Assembly (NCBI GenBank): GCA_027345405.1
Contig: DAHWID010000002.1
Coordinates: 1-48,906, forward strand
Source of the DNA: Candidatus Saccharimonadota bacterium
GTDB taxonomy: Bacteria; Patescibacteriota; Saccharimonadia; Saccharimonadales; UBA4665
Length of the DNA: 48,906 nucleotides
Reading direction: 5' to 3'
Under the pieces are notes generated by a model. It was given only the letters and a program-made list of their open reading frames with translations, did not search any database and was not told the DNA's origin. Below, piece by piece: positions 1 to 8,703 of the stretch. Position numbers and translations under genes: made by a program. Position 1 is the stretch's first letter, and each line of letters begins with the position of its first letter.

Positions 1-141
1 GTCGTATTGACGCCTAAACTCGAGCCTACACCTTATCTCGAAAAAATTATGAAGGAAGCTCTAGCTGACTACCGGGATGGCAAGAATATTACAAGAACTA
101 CCAATAAAGCCGAACTTAAGAAGTACTTAGATACTTTATGA
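1..141 (+). CDS. Partial antitoxin-like protein (3' end only)
   Basis: The frame is open from base 1 and ends in TGA at 139-141. The visible 46 residues are charged and end in an amphipathic stretch (ADYRDGKNITRTTNKAELKKYLDTL region split by charged residues). The next gene starts in the overlap ATGA, so translation of the two is coupled. Position directly before a RelE/YafQ-type toxin gene and the short basic C-terminal tail suggest the antitoxin of a type II pair. The DNA-binding N-terminus lies outside the window, so the antitoxin family cannot be named. The role is inferred from context only. Confidence 0.6.
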   Translation, partial: VVLTPKLEPTPYLEKIMKEALADYRDGKNITRTTNKAELKKYLDTL

Positions 142-398
142 TTATCGATTTCCATAAGACCTTTCACAAACAGGCGGTAAACTTAAAGCCTGCACAAAAG
201 AATCGATTAAAAAAGGCTTTGGTATTGTTTGCGGAAGAGCCATATCATCCTGACTTATACAACCAACCACTGACAGGCGAATGGCAAGGATTTAGAAGTA
301 TTAGTTTTGGTGGAGACTGGCGAGCACACTATAAGATTATCGATGACGACACAGTTCTATTTGTAGCTGTCGGCACCCATAGTCAGCTGTATCAGTAA
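138..398 (+). CDS. RelE/YafQ-type toxin (mRNA interferase-like)
   Basis: An 86-residue basic protein with the layout of the RelE/ParE toxin fold: an N-terminal helix pair (FHKTFHKQAVNL, KKALVLFAEEP), then the typical strand region with L-G-x-W-x-G-F-R-S-I, GDWRAHY and a C-terminal V-G-T-H-S-Q-L-Y. The last motif, with its late His, is characteristic of the YafQ branch, whose members cut mRNA on the ribosome. The start ATG overlaps the stop of the upstream partial antitoxin gene (ATGA), the usual arrangement of a two-gene toxin-antitoxin operon. Length is normal for the family. Activity is inferred from family resemblance. A ParE-like gyrase inhibitor is the alternative. Confidence 0.8.
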   Translation: MIIDFHKTFHKQAVNLKPAQKNRLKKALVLFAEEPYHPDLYNQPLTGEWQGFRSISFGGDWRAHYKIIDDDTVLFVAVGTHSQLYQ

Positions 399-427
399 GT
401 TAAGATTCAGCCCAACTGGTCTTCATT

Positions 428-464
428 TTGTCTAGGGGTTGCGTTAAAGGCAACCCCTAGACAA
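428..464. terminator. Perfect 15-bp inverted repeat between convergent genes
   Basis: Arms 428-442 (TTGTCTAGGGGTTGC) and 450-464 are exact reverse complements with a 7-base loop. The hairpin lies after the toxin gene (+) and beyond the 3' end of the methyltransferase gene (-), where a two-way terminator would sit. A short T run precedes the left arm and no long T run follows the right arm, so it is not a textbook intrinsic terminator. The rest of 399-653 shows no gene I can support. Confidence 0.6.
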
Positions 465-653
465 TTGTGCAGGCTGATCATACTCGAAAGCAGAGCGTTC
501 CATGTTTGGCCAGCATGGGTCACCATAATAATGGTGCAGATAAGATTAAAAATAAATATTTATAGTGTTTAAGATCCTGATCAACTTGTCCATAGTCGTA
601 TTTATGTTAGGTCAAATTAATTCTGGTCACATATATACAGGCGTCATAAATTA

Positions 654-1289
654 TTACGGTTTAGTTATGATGGCGAGATTAGATTGGTGCTGGATGCGGA
701 CGTTTGAAGCTGTAAAGAAGTCATTAACTGCTCTTGTTGCACCCGGGAGGCTGCTACGGTTATAGTCATCAATAATTACCGCTCCGCCAGAGCTTAAACG
801 CGGCCAGATCATCTCCAAGCTATTATAGATTGAGTGATAAAAGTCTGAATCAACAAAAGCGAAGGCAATTTGGTTGGGTAAGTCTTTGTTTTTAAGTTCA
901 TTAAACCATGCCTTATGGATCAATGGAGATTTTAGATGAGCATGCTTAAAGTTACGGATTAACTGTCGCTTAGAAGCCTTAAGCTCGCCTGCTTTAAAAT
1001 CAGATCCGGCAACTGAAGCGTCCTCGATCGTCTTGTCTGGTAGGCCTTCGAATGAATCATAAACATGGAAACGTCTGATTGTGGTAGAAGCTTCTAGTAG
1101 CCTGGCTATAAATAATGAGGTAGTTCCTAGATAACAACCAAATTCGACAATATCGCCGGGGATGTGATGTTTTAGTGCTTGATCGAGCCGTTTCAGTATC
1201 AAGGTCAGACGCTCTTTATCCATCTGATCACTTATCAGCTGATGCCGTTCTATAATTTGACTGGTTGAGTTTGCGATATTTCCCGGCAA
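654..1289 (-). CDS. TylF/MycF-type class I SAM methyltransferase
   Basis: The 211-residue protein has the Rossmann SAM-binding motif I as VEFGCYLGTTS, followed by FHVYDSFEGLP, which is the hallmark of the TylF/macrocin O-methyltransferase family. Later it has FAFVDSDFYHSIYNSLEMIWPRLSSGGAVIIDDY, where the Asp residues bind metal in the family. Members methylate hydroxyls of sugars or polyketides. Here a surface sugar or glycolipid substrate is plausible but not shown. The start is TTG at 1287-1289 with a weak GAGG upstream, and no good ATG is present. It is the last gene of the minus-strand run after the response regulator (19-base gap). Family assignment is firm, substrate unknown. Confidence 0.8.
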   Translation of the reverse strand: MPGNIANSTSQIIERHQLISDQMDKERLTLILKRLDQALKHHIPGDIVEFGCYLGTTSLFIARLLEASTTIRRFHVYDSFEGLPDKTIEDASVAGSDFKAGELKASKRQLIRNFKHAHLKSPLIHKAWFNELKNKDLPNQIAFAFVDSDFYHSIYNSLEMIWPRLSSGGAVIIDDYNRSSLPGATRAVNDFFTASNVRIQHQSNLAIITKP

Positions 1290-1308
1290 AGGGGCGCCTC
1301 ACTTAGCT

Positions 1309-1740
1309 TTAGCGGATGTTATTTAAGAAATCAACAAGTTCTCTAGGGGTCATTTCGGCTTTAACGATGTAGCCGTCAGCCTGTTTTTCAATATCCTGCC
1401 TAACATCTTCGCGTTGTTCGAGGTTAGTTGTAATTATAATCTTGGCTTTCAGATGTGGGGTTTTGTTTGGATCGCGCAAGGTGCGCAAGATTTCTATCCC
1501 GGTCACATTCGGCAACATAAGATCAAGCAGGATGATATCATAGGCGTCGCTTTGGGCTAGCGTTAAGCCCCTGGCTCCGTCAACTTCAAGCGTCACATCA
1601 TAACCTGCCTTGCTTAATGCGCGGATATAAAGTTCACCAATAAAGCGCTCATCTTCGATACAGAGAACTTTTTTTGTTGGCTGGGAGCCGGCTGGTCTGA
1701 CAGTGTCCCCGGGTGTTATTTGTGTGGCGTCGTTATCCAT
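1309..1740 (-). CDS. Single-domain response regulator (CheY-like)
   Basis: A 143-residue receiver domain without an output domain. The acidic pair is in VLCIEDE, the phospho-acceptor is Asp73 in LLDLMLP, the conserved Thr is in IIITTN and the Lys is Lys127 in YIVKAE. The ORF track begins 30 residues earlier, but that part overlaps the kinase gene. ATG at 1740 has AGGAG six bases upstream and starts one base after the kinase stop, so I place the start there. It is the cognate regulator of the adjacent kinase. With no DNA-binding domain it must act through protein contact. The partner is not visible in the window. Confidence 0.9.
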   Translation of the reverse strand: MDNDATQITPGDTVRPAGSQPTKKVLCIEDERFIGELYIRALSKAGYDVTLEVDGARGLTLAQSDAYDIILLDLMLPNVTGIEILRTLRDPNKTPHLKAKIIITTNLEQREDVRQDIEKQADGYIVKAEMTPRELVDFLNNIR

Positions 1741-1741
1741 G

Positions 1742-3280
1742 TTATCTCCTATAAAGTGAGTGGTTTTTGATCCAGCCGTGTGCACCACGGGTGATTTCTT
1801 TATTATCACTGTTTTTATTGTCGGCGGCAAGACTGGCGTAAGGTTGGATCGAGAAACCGAATACGCTGCCCTCGCCTACCTTAGAACGAACCCAAATATT
1901 ACCTCCGTGGGCATTGACAATTGCTTTAGCTAAGTAGAGTCCTAATCCGGTCCCCCCAATTTGGCTACGGTTATGGTGGTCGCGGTAAAACTTAGTAAAC
2001 AGATTCGGCATAATGCTTGGACTAATACCTAGACCAAAGTCTTGGACAGTGGTTTCTACTAAACCTTCCTTGGATAAGTGAGCATCAACTTTGATCACCT
2101 TAGAGCTACCGCTGTATTTAATGGCATTGTCTAATAAGTTGTTAATTACTTCATATATGCTTAAGCGATCTACGCCGACGCTTGGTAGATTAGGTGCAAT
2201 GTTGGTTTCAATTGAGATGCCTCGAACCTTAGCGCGTAAGCTGATAGCATTGACCGCGTCAGCTACTATGTCTCCCCAATTTTCTTCATATAATGATAGC
2301 TGCAGCTGGTCGTTATCTACTCTAGCAACATTTAAGATATTATTGACAAATACTGATAGCTGCTGAGCCGTAGCATTCATTTTTTCGATAAACTGCGATA
2401 GATCATTGCGCCCAAGATCTTTTGTTTCGTCCTCAAGTGCCTCGATGTAACCTCTAAGCAGAGTTAGGGGTGTTCGCAGTTCATGTACACTTAGAGCAAC
2501 AAAACTAACGGCCTGATCATCCTGAGAGTATTGTTTGGTATGGTCAAACAATACCACCATAGTTTCGTAATGTTCCGGATTATCTTTGTTGTAATAAGCC
2601 GCAAGATCAAATAACAGTGTCGGGTGGTTATCCAGAACATTGAGGCGTACCCGCTCCCAACTCATTGTCGCAGTGGCACTGCTGGACTTCACTTGTTTTA
2701 GCCAATGTTCGAACGTATTTTCGCTTGGGAAAGACATATCTAAGACCATATAAAAATTCTTCCCAATCATGTCTGTCGTACTGATCCCGATATATTTACC
2801 AGCAGCAGCGTTAGCAAATATAATCGTTTCGGCAGGGTCTAACACGAATAGTGGTAGTGGTAAATTGTTTGCCACAAAGCTTGCATTTAATTCAGAACTT
2901 GGCTGCTTGGGAGCGTTGGCGACAGTTGCGGTAAGCTGCAGAACTTTTGCCGATAAATCAGCGACCAGTTCGCGACCAACTTTCAGCTGATCAATATTAG
3001 GGGGTGGCAGACCCCCTCCTGGTGTAATGTTAATTACTAGTTGCCATAGAGCTCTGAGCGGTGCGATTAAGTGATTGCTCAGGATTAGGGCAAAACTAAA
3101 GCTTAGAACCAGTGCGACACCTAAGAGTATTAGCGAATAAGCCAGATCATTTAAGTGAAGATAAGTTTTGAGTGTTATCCAACAAGCAATCAATATGACA
3201 TTAGCTGCGAGTAGCATCAGTATCAAGCTGGTTAAGTACTGCCGTTTGGTTCGATTTAAATAATTTGAACTACTCGCCAT
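1742..3280 (-). CDS. Membrane sensor histidine kinase with PAS domain
   Basis: A 512-residue kinase: two TM helices (about 17-38 and 45-67) with almost no outside loop, a linker, a PAS domain (about 135-250), HisKA with the phospho-acceptor His266 in SVHELRTPLT, and an HATPase domain with N box (NNLLDNAIKYS, 380-390), G1 (VQDFGLGI) and G2 (GGTGLGLYL). The near absence of an extracellular loop suggests it senses the membrane or a cytosolic cue through PAS. The stop is one base before the response regulator start, so the two form a unit. A TACAAT box lies 14 bases before ATG, giving a very short leader if used. Confidence 0.92.
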   Translation of the reverse strand: MASSSNYLNRTKRQYLTSLILMLLAANVILIACWITLKTYLHLNDLAYSLILLGVALVLSFSFALILSNHLIAPLRALWQLVINITPGGGLPPPNIDQLKVGRELVADLSAKVLQLTATVANAPKQPSSELNASFVANNLPLPLFVLDPAETIIFANAAAGKYIGISTTDMIGKNFYMVLDMSFPSENTFEHWLKQVKSSSATATMSWERVRLNVLDNHPTLLFDLAAYYNKDNPEHYETMVVLFDHTKQYSQDDQAVSFVALSVHELRTPLTLLRGYIEALEDETKDLGRNDLSQFIEKMNATAQQLSVFVNNILNVARVDNDQLQLSLYEENWGDIVADAVNAISLRAKVRGISIETNIAPNLPSVGVDRLSIYEVINNLLDNAIKYSGSSKVIKVDAHLSKEGLVETTVQDFGLGISPSIMPNLFTKFYRDHHNRSQIGGTGLGLYLAKAIVNAHGGNIWVRSKVGEGSVFGFSIQPYASLAADNKNSDNKEITRGAHGWIKNHSLYRR

Positions 3281-3309
3281 GGCTAGCTCACCCTATTGTA
3301 CTCATAGGC

Positions 3310-4593
3310 TTAATTATATGATGCCTCTTTGGCTGAAGCTAAGGCTGTAATCCAGACTTGTCCGGCATTAAGTTTCAGCGGTTGGCCGCTACTAGCTAAC
3401 GTAAATTCTAGCGGTGCATCGATGCTCGGCTTATTCCATTGCCCAATCGTGACAGATCCGTCTTGAAAGACTAAGGCTTCTCCGCTGCCGATGTCTTGAT
3501 ACACTGAATAATAAGCATCAGAACTATCGAGGCTTCCTTGGCTCCATGGTACAACCATTCCGATAACGACTTTAGGGCTTAACTGCTCATTAGTATTAGC
3601 ATCGATTTGCGGGGCGCCACCTTCGCTACGGTTATAGCTATCAGTCACTGGGTTATAGCTATAGTGTACGTTATAGGTGGAGTATGAAATATTGAAGTTA
3701 ATATTAGTAACATTAGGTTGTTTGACTGGTGCGTCGGTTTTGCGTGGCCAGCCGCTAAAGCTGCTAGTGGTCCAGCCAAGCGAGTTCTCAAGCTTAAGTA
3801 TGTTTTGCAAGTTGGTATAGAGGTTGTGCGGTGCCGGGCGACTGCTAATTCTGGTTGCATAATTGGAGTAATCTAATAGGTCGATGTTCCTAACGTTTTC
3901 CGTATTTATGTCATTAAGGGCTTGAGGGCTACCCCCGGCGTGAACATAAGGCGCGTTAAACCCTAGCTCCCAGTCGATAAAATAAGGTCGGGCCGAACGG
4001 ACTGGTCCGACGTAGGTTGGTAACTGGTCCTGGTAAAGTGCCATAAAGCGAGAAATTCCACCTTCCGTTAGAGCTTCAAAAACTACCCCAGCTTGGCTGA
4101 GCCCAGATTGTGGTCTGGCGGGAGGGGTGTTCTCAATCATAACTGCGGTGATTGGTCGATTATTAAGGCTTGGTGGTATCGGCAGTCCGGTTAGGGTTGA
4201 TGAGACCGTGTTAATCGTTTGGGGTTTAGCTTTGGGTTTTGTTACGGTTGGAATATTAACTGTCAACGGTTTGTGGCTATGCGCAAGATAGATGAGTCCG
4301 CCGCCAGCCGCAATAACTACCACCAATGCTACACCGGCAAGGATCCAGGTTTGTTTTTTGCTTAGCCGCCAGAATTTGTGCTTTTTGGTATTTATAAGCG
4401 CTAATCGTCCGAGCAGCGGTTCATGGGCGGGGTGGTTGCGGGTGCTAGGCTCTGCATCAACATCTGCTCTGCTAGCATTGTCGTCACTTGCAGCCACCTG
4501 GTCGGGAGTCCTGAAGTTGGTTTCAGGGTAGGCTCGGTCAGGTTTACGACCTACTGGTGACACTGCCGGATTTGACCGGATATCATCATGCAT
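3310..4593 (-). CDS. DUF3048 (YerB-like) single-TM extracytoplasmic protein
   Basis: The 427-residue protein has a polar cytosolic N-terminus, one TM helix near residues 85-107 (WILAGVALVVVIAAGGGLIYLA) and a large outside domain. The outside part carries the DUF3048 signature: PITAVMIENTPPARPQSGL, EGGISRFMALYQD, VGPVRSARPYF and HAGGSPQALNDI. B. subtilis YerB has this domain on a lipoprotein; its function is unknown. Here it is tethered by a TM helix instead of a lipobox. It sits 15 bases after gltX and 29 before the histidine kinase. A TAAACT box six bases before ATG could allow separate leaderless transcription. Confidence 0.88.
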   Translation of the reverse strand: MHDDIRSNPAVSPVGRKPDRAYPETNFRTPDQVAASDDNASRADVDAEPSTRNHPAHEPLLGRLALINTKKHKFWRLSKKQTWILAGVALVVVIAAGGGLIYLAHSHKPLTVNIPTVTKPKAKPQTINTVSSTLTGLPIPPSLNNRPITAVMIENTPPARPQSGLSQAGVVFEALTEGGISRFMALYQDQLPTYVGPVRSARPYFIDWELGFNAPYVHAGGSPQALNDINTENVRNIDLLDYSNYATRISSRPAPHNLYTNLQNILKLENSLGWTTSSFSGWPRKTDAPVKQPNVTNINFNISYSTYNVHYSYNPVTDSYNRSEGGAPQIDANTNEQLSPKVVIGMVVPWSQGSLDSSDAYYSVYQDIGSGEALVFQDGSVTIGQWNKPSIDAPLEFTLASSGQPLKLNAGQVWITALASAKEASYN

Positions 4594-4608
4594 AAGCTTA
4601 GTTTATCA

Positions 4609-6036
4609 TTAAAGAGACTCAATCTGCTGAGTAATCCGCCGAAGTACACGTTCCTTGCCGATCAACTCTAATGAGTCCGCCAGCTGTGGGCTCGCGACAG
4701 CTTGTGTTGTAGCAATTCTGATTAAGCTGAAAAGTACGGCCGGTGGTTGGTTAGTCAGTTGAAGTAGAGTGTTAAGCCTGAGGTTTAAGTCGCTGAGGCT
4801 AAAATCACTTGAGTCTAATTGCTCGAGAGTTTGCTTTAGTAAGCTTTTTAGTGTTTCGTGGTTCAGAGCTGACAGTTTGGCATTGTTATTAATCAGATCG
4901 GGGTCAATTGGCAGATCTACAAAAAAGTAAAGCGAGAGTGACGGTAGTTCGGCTAAGTATTTAAGTCGTTCTTGGATTAAGCTTAGGACGCGGCATCGAT
5001 AGTCGGCATCAAACTTGGCTGCTTCCGGTGGCCAAAACCTCTCTGCCCGAAGTTCGAGCTCTTCAATCGGCAGTTGTCGGATATGAGCTCCATTCATCCA
5101 GATTAGCCGTTTTTCGTCAAAGCGTGCGCCACTTTTGCCAACACGTTCTATGGAGAAAGTTTTTAATAGTTCTTCCCGGCTAAAAAGCTCTTTAGTAGTG
5201 CCGTCGTTCCAGCCGAGTGATGCCATGAAGTTAATCAAAGCATCGGGCAAGAAGCCTTCTTCTATATAATTGAGGATATCTTTAGCGCCGTCGCGTTTAG
5301 ATAGCTTTTTATTACCAGAAGGTCCGAGGACCGGTGGGGGCGTGGCAAAAGTCGGATGTTCAATATTGAGAGCCTCGTATAGGTTCAGGTAATTGGGCGT
5401 TGAGGCAATGAATTCTTGTCCGCGGATAACGTGACTAATCTGCATTTCATAGTCATCAACGATGTGCGCAAAATTATATGTCGGATAGCCATCGGATTTA
5501 ATTAGGACAAAATCATCAATTGCATCAGCTTTAGCTGATAGATCACCCATAATCATGTCATGCCAGGCATAATCCTTAGGTTCGCTTTTAAAGCGCAAGG
5601 GTAATTTAGCATAAACCCAGGCCGGCGGATGATCAGGACGATGATTGCGGTAGAGGAATGGTTGGTGGTTCTTGGCTGCTTGATCGTGATACTCAGCTAG
5701 TTGCTCCGGACTTAGCGGATCGGCATAAGCCCGCCCTAATTTAATGAGAGCCAAAGCCCAGTCGCGGTAGATGTCGAGCCGTTCACTTTGACGATATGGT
5801 CCGTAGGGGCCGCCTTTGTCGGGCCCTTCATCGTAGTCAAGCCCCAGTTCATTTAAGCAAGTAATAATGTGCTCGATACTTCCCTGCACTTCGCGACTCT
5901 TGTCGGTATCTTCAATGCGCAGTATAAACTGTCCCCCCTTCTGACGGGCCAACAGCCACGCAAATAGCGCAGTACGGATACTTCCGACATGAAGATAGCC
6001 AGTAGGGCTAGGCGCAAAACGGGTTCGTAAATTCAT
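4609..6036 (-). CDS. gltX: Glutamyl-tRNA synthetase
   Basis: A 475-residue class I aminoacyl-tRNA synthetase charging tRNA(Glu) (possibly also tRNA(Gln)) in the cytosol. The HIGH-type motif is at the N-terminus (FAPSPTGYLHVGS). RIEDTDKSR follows, and the KMSKS-type loop appears as KKLSKRDGA near residue 250. Length matches bacterial GluRS. The C-terminal anticodon-binding domain is complete. A TAATAT box six bases before the ATG and lack of a Shine-Dalgarno suggest a leaderless transcript. It heads the run gltX, DUF3048, kinase, regulator, methyltransferase. Whether it is discriminating cannot be told from the sequence alone. Confidence 0.97.
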   Translation of the reverse strand: MNLRTRFAPSPTGYLHVGSIRTALFAWLLARQKGGQFILRIEDTDKSREVQGSIEHIITCLNELGLDYDEGPDKGGPYGPYRQSERLDIYRDWALALIKLGRAYADPLSPEQLAEYHDQAAKNHQPFLYRNHRPDHPPAWVYAKLPLRFKSEPKDYAWHDMIMGDLSAKADAIDDFVLIKSDGYPTYNFAHIVDDYEMQISHVIRGQEFIASTPNYLNLYEALNIEHPTFATPPPVLGPSGNKKLSKRDGAKDILNYIEEGFLPDALINFMASLGWNDGTTKELFSREELLKTFSIERVGKSGARFDEKRLIWMNGAHIRQLPIEELELRAERFWPPEAAKFDADYRCRVLSLIQERLKYLAELPSLSLYFFVDLPIDPDLINNNAKLSALNHETLKSLLKQTLEQLDSSDFSLSDLNLRLNTLLQLTNQPPAVLFSLIRIATTQAVASPQLADSLELIGKERVLRRITQQIESL

Positions 6037-6081
6037 TAATCTATATTAAAGGTTAAATTGCCAAGATGGCCAAATGGATAC

Positions 6082-7071
6082 CTAAGAAGCCAGGGCTAGT
6101 TTAATTATTTGATTGGTGCTTAAACTGTTATTGCCGCTCAGCTGGTACCACACGCCTTTTTTGATCCAGGCAGCTTGGTCGTTGCCGAAGAGATAGATGG
6201 TGTTGTTATTAACGTCGATTTTATGGTAATTGCTGCCTTCAAGTGGAATAACCACGTTAGATACCAATGCTGCAGTATTCCAGCTGCTACTATGCTCAGT
6301 TAGTGTATAGCTGCGTGAGTCGACGTTACTCTTAAAATCGAATCGCACAACTCCGGGATCATATTCGATTGAAGCGAGAGAATAGCCAGATGGACGCTGG
6401 CTTGGTAGAACAGCCGCAAATCCGGCATGTACACTTGCTACTTTGACCATAACACCGGGCATATTGGCATAAATCGCGTAAGCTAGGACGACAAGCGCCA
6501 TGACACCGATCAGCCCAGCTGCTGCCAGGTGAGTGTGTTTACGACGCTTACCGTGGAGGGCTCTTAACTCCTTTTTAGTTAGTTTTGGTTGGGTATGGCT
6601 AGCAGCATTTTCCAGGGCTCTCTCTAACACTCCGGTTGGTGTTGGGGAAGCAATAGCTTGTGCTTGGAGAGTTGATGCTGTATTTGGCATAACTTGTGAC
6701 GTAGTTTGAGCGCTGCGGGTAAAGGCGCCAAAACGAGATATTTTTTGGCTTTTAGCAAAACTTTGTGCACGCCGCAGAAGTCGTTTATCAACATTGCCGA
6801 CATAAGTAGGAGTAGTTATTAGCGGTTTTTGATCCATGGTGTCGAGTGGTGCATAAGCTTGGCTGACCAGGCGAGCAGTCTTTTGCGGTTTAGTGACGGC
6901 GCTGCGCATTAGGGTGTGAGTTGGTTGGGGTTGTTTGCTGACGTGGTGAGGCTGCGAGTGCGTGCTAAAGGTCCGTTGACGCGGAGCTATAATGTCCATG
7001 CTTACTGGCATGGGCTTGCGTTCTTCATAGTCAAGTCCGTTTATTTTTATACTGGCGCGTGTTGGTTGCAC
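6082..7071 (-). CDS. Single-TM protein with DUF4367-like outside domain
   Basis: The 329-residue protein has a long basic, Gln/Thr/Pro-rich cytosolic region (1-185), one TM helix (LIGVMALVVLAYAIYANM) and an outside domain of about 115 residues. The C-terminal part (GNDQAAWIKKGVWYQLSG then a run ending in IIKLALAS) resembles DUF4367, a domain of membrane-linked regulators and sporulation proteins. The track start is GTG at 7071; ATG codons 18 or 22 codons later are possible. It lies 45 bases upstream of gltX and is divergent from the PEGA gene. The domain match is by eye, and the function is unknown. Confidence 0.65.
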   Translation of the reverse strand: MQPTRASIKINGLDYEERKPMPVSMDIIAPRQRTFSTHSQPHHVSKQPQPTHTLMRSAVTKPQKTARLVSQAYAPLDTMDQKPLITTPTYVGNVDKRLLRRAQSFAKSQKISRFGAFTRSAQTTSQVMPNTASTLQAQAIASPTPTGVLERALENAASHTQPKLTKKELRALHGKRRKHTHLAAAGLIGVMALVVLAYAIYANMPGVMVKVASVHAGFAAVLPSQRPSGYSLASIEYDPGVVRFDFKSNVDSRSYTLTEHSSSWNTAALVSNVVIPLEGSNYHKIDVNNNTIYLFGNDQAAWIKKGVWYQLSGNNSLSTNQIIKLALAS

Positions 7072-7248
7072 GTTTTTTTATTTCCCGTTTACCATCTAAT
7101 TTTAACATAACCGTCATCCCGGCTTTGGTCTATCTTAATCCTACTTGTGCTTGCTCGCAAGTCAACTTAGAATGAAAGATACTTTTATTGAAGAGTTTAG
7201 TTTTTTTAAGCTGCCCTCAATCATCAGCTGTTAAGGTGGTATAAGTAG

Positions 7249-8703
7249 ATGATGGAATATCTTGATCCGGTTAAACAAAAGAACTATCGCATTAGATTGT
7301 GGATAGGTTATGGTTTAGTTACGATCGGAATTGCCATCGGTAGCGTCATTTTATTGTGGGAAGCTTATGGATACAGCGTCAAAAATGGTCAGGTAGTTCA
7401 GGACGGCATGGTGTTTATCTCTAGTCAACCTAATCCTGCCTCAATTTATATTAATGGTGTGCTTAATTCGGCTAGCACTAATACGCGACTAACAATACCG
7501 GCCGGCGTTTATAAGTTTATGCTAACTGCACCTGGCTATCGGCCCTGGGTTCATAACATCCCTATATTGGGTGGTCAAGTCGTACATTATGACTATCCGC
7601 TACTGTTTCCAACAAAGTTAATTAGCACTAAAATTACCAGCTTTTCTACTGCTCCAGCTTTTGCTACACAAAGTCCATCCCAGCAGTATTTAGTGGTGGC
7701 TGATCCATCGAATTTTACGAGTTTTTATTTATACAATCTGACGGCTCCGACAACTCCGCCGGTTACTTTGACCCTGCCCGCGGGTCTAATTACGCCGGCG
7801 GTTACGTCACAGAGCTGGCAAGTGATCGGCTGGGCCGACGATAATTCACACCTGCTCCTAGAACATCTTTATGATGGAACAAGTGAATACATTGAGCTTG
7901 ATACGACTAATCCGGCTAACTCAATTAATATTAACAAGACCTTTAACGTTAACCCGACTAAAGTTACACTTATTAACCTTAAATACAATCAGTTTTATTT
8001 GTATGATGGCTCGACTCAAGTTTTATCGCAAGCCGTTATTGGCAGCCCAGTTACGCAAGTAGCCACTAATGTGCTAGCTTACGACAGTTATAGCAACAAT
8101 CAGTTACTCTATACGACAGCAGCAAATGCGCCTAATGGTCAGGTGAATGTTGACTTATACAGCTCAGGCAGCACTTACTTTGTACGCAACTTACCGATTG
8201 CCACCACATATTTACTAAATATGGCCGGTTATAACGGTAATAATTATGCTGTTTTAGGGGATAGTTCCAGTAACTTTGTTTACATCTATCAAAACCCGCT
8301 TTCCCAGGCGACGTCCGGAAGCAAGATCTTGCCGTTTCGGGCATTACAGATCAATGATCCGACCTATGATTCATTTGCACCGACAGCTCAGTTTATTTTA
8401 GTAGAGAATGGTTCAAGCTTTGCTCTATATGACATTTATAACGATGTGACATACCACTATACAATTTCTGCTCCGTTGCAGCCGCCCGAGGTGCACGTTC
8501 AGTGGATGGACGGTGATCGCTTGGATTATGTCAGCAATAATACGCTTACGGTAATCGATTATGACAATACTAATCAAGTCAAGCTGACCAGTGGCTTACC
8601 ACAGTATCTAACTTTCTTTGCTCCTAATTACCACAGTTACTTTTCGTTAATGCCGAAAGGTACGACAGTCGAGTTAAAGCAAACATCTTTATTGGCGTCT
8701 TAA
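7249..8703 (+). CDS. PEGA-domain surface protein with beta-propeller-like body
   Basis: The 484-residue protein has one N-terminal TM helix (residues 15-38) and a PEGA domain at about 55-120 (VFISSQPNPASIYINGV, then PAGVYKFMLTAPGY). The rest is Ser/Thr/Asn/Tyr-rich, with repeated short strand segments reminiscent of a beta-propeller (LYDGTSEYIELD, YLYDGSTQVLS, FALYDIYNDV). PEGA domains occur on many cell-surface proteins. AAGGTGG about ten bases before tandem ATGs supports a start at 7249 or 7252. The 3' end overlaps the convergent sortase gene by 15 bases. It is likely exposed on the cell surface; ligand unknown. Confidence 0.8.
   Translation: MMEYLDPVKQKNYRIRLWIGYGLVTIGIAIGSVILLWEAYGYSVKNGQVVQDGMVFISSQPNPASIYINGVLNSASTNTRLTIPAGVYKFMLTAPGYRPWVHNIPILGGQVVHYDYPLLFPTKLISTKITSFSTAPAFATQSPSQQYLVVADPSNFTSFYLYNLTAPTTPPVTLTLPAGLITPAVTSQSWQVIGWADDNSHLLLEHLYDGTSEYIELDTTNPANSININKTFNVNPTKVTLINLKYNQFYLYDGSTQVLSQAVIGSPVTQVATNVLAYDSYSNNQLLYTTAANAPNGQVNVDLYSSGSTYFVRNLPIATTYLLNMAGYNGNNYAVLGDSSSNFVYIYQNPLSQATSGSKILPFRALQINDPTYDSFAPTAQFILVENGSSFALYDIYNDVTYHYTISAPLQPPEVHVQWMDGDRLDYVSNNTLTVIDYDNTNQVKLTSGLPQYLTFFAPNYHSYFSLMPKGTTVELKQTSLLAS

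Noticed and set aside
565-765. 66-residue plus-strand ORF
   Set aside because: Its second half is antisense to the methyltransferase gene, it has no ribosome site, and its composition is not convincing.
1741-1830. Longer N-terminus of the response regulator
   Set aside because: It would overlap the kinase gene by 89 bases, and ATG 1740 has a far better ribosome site.
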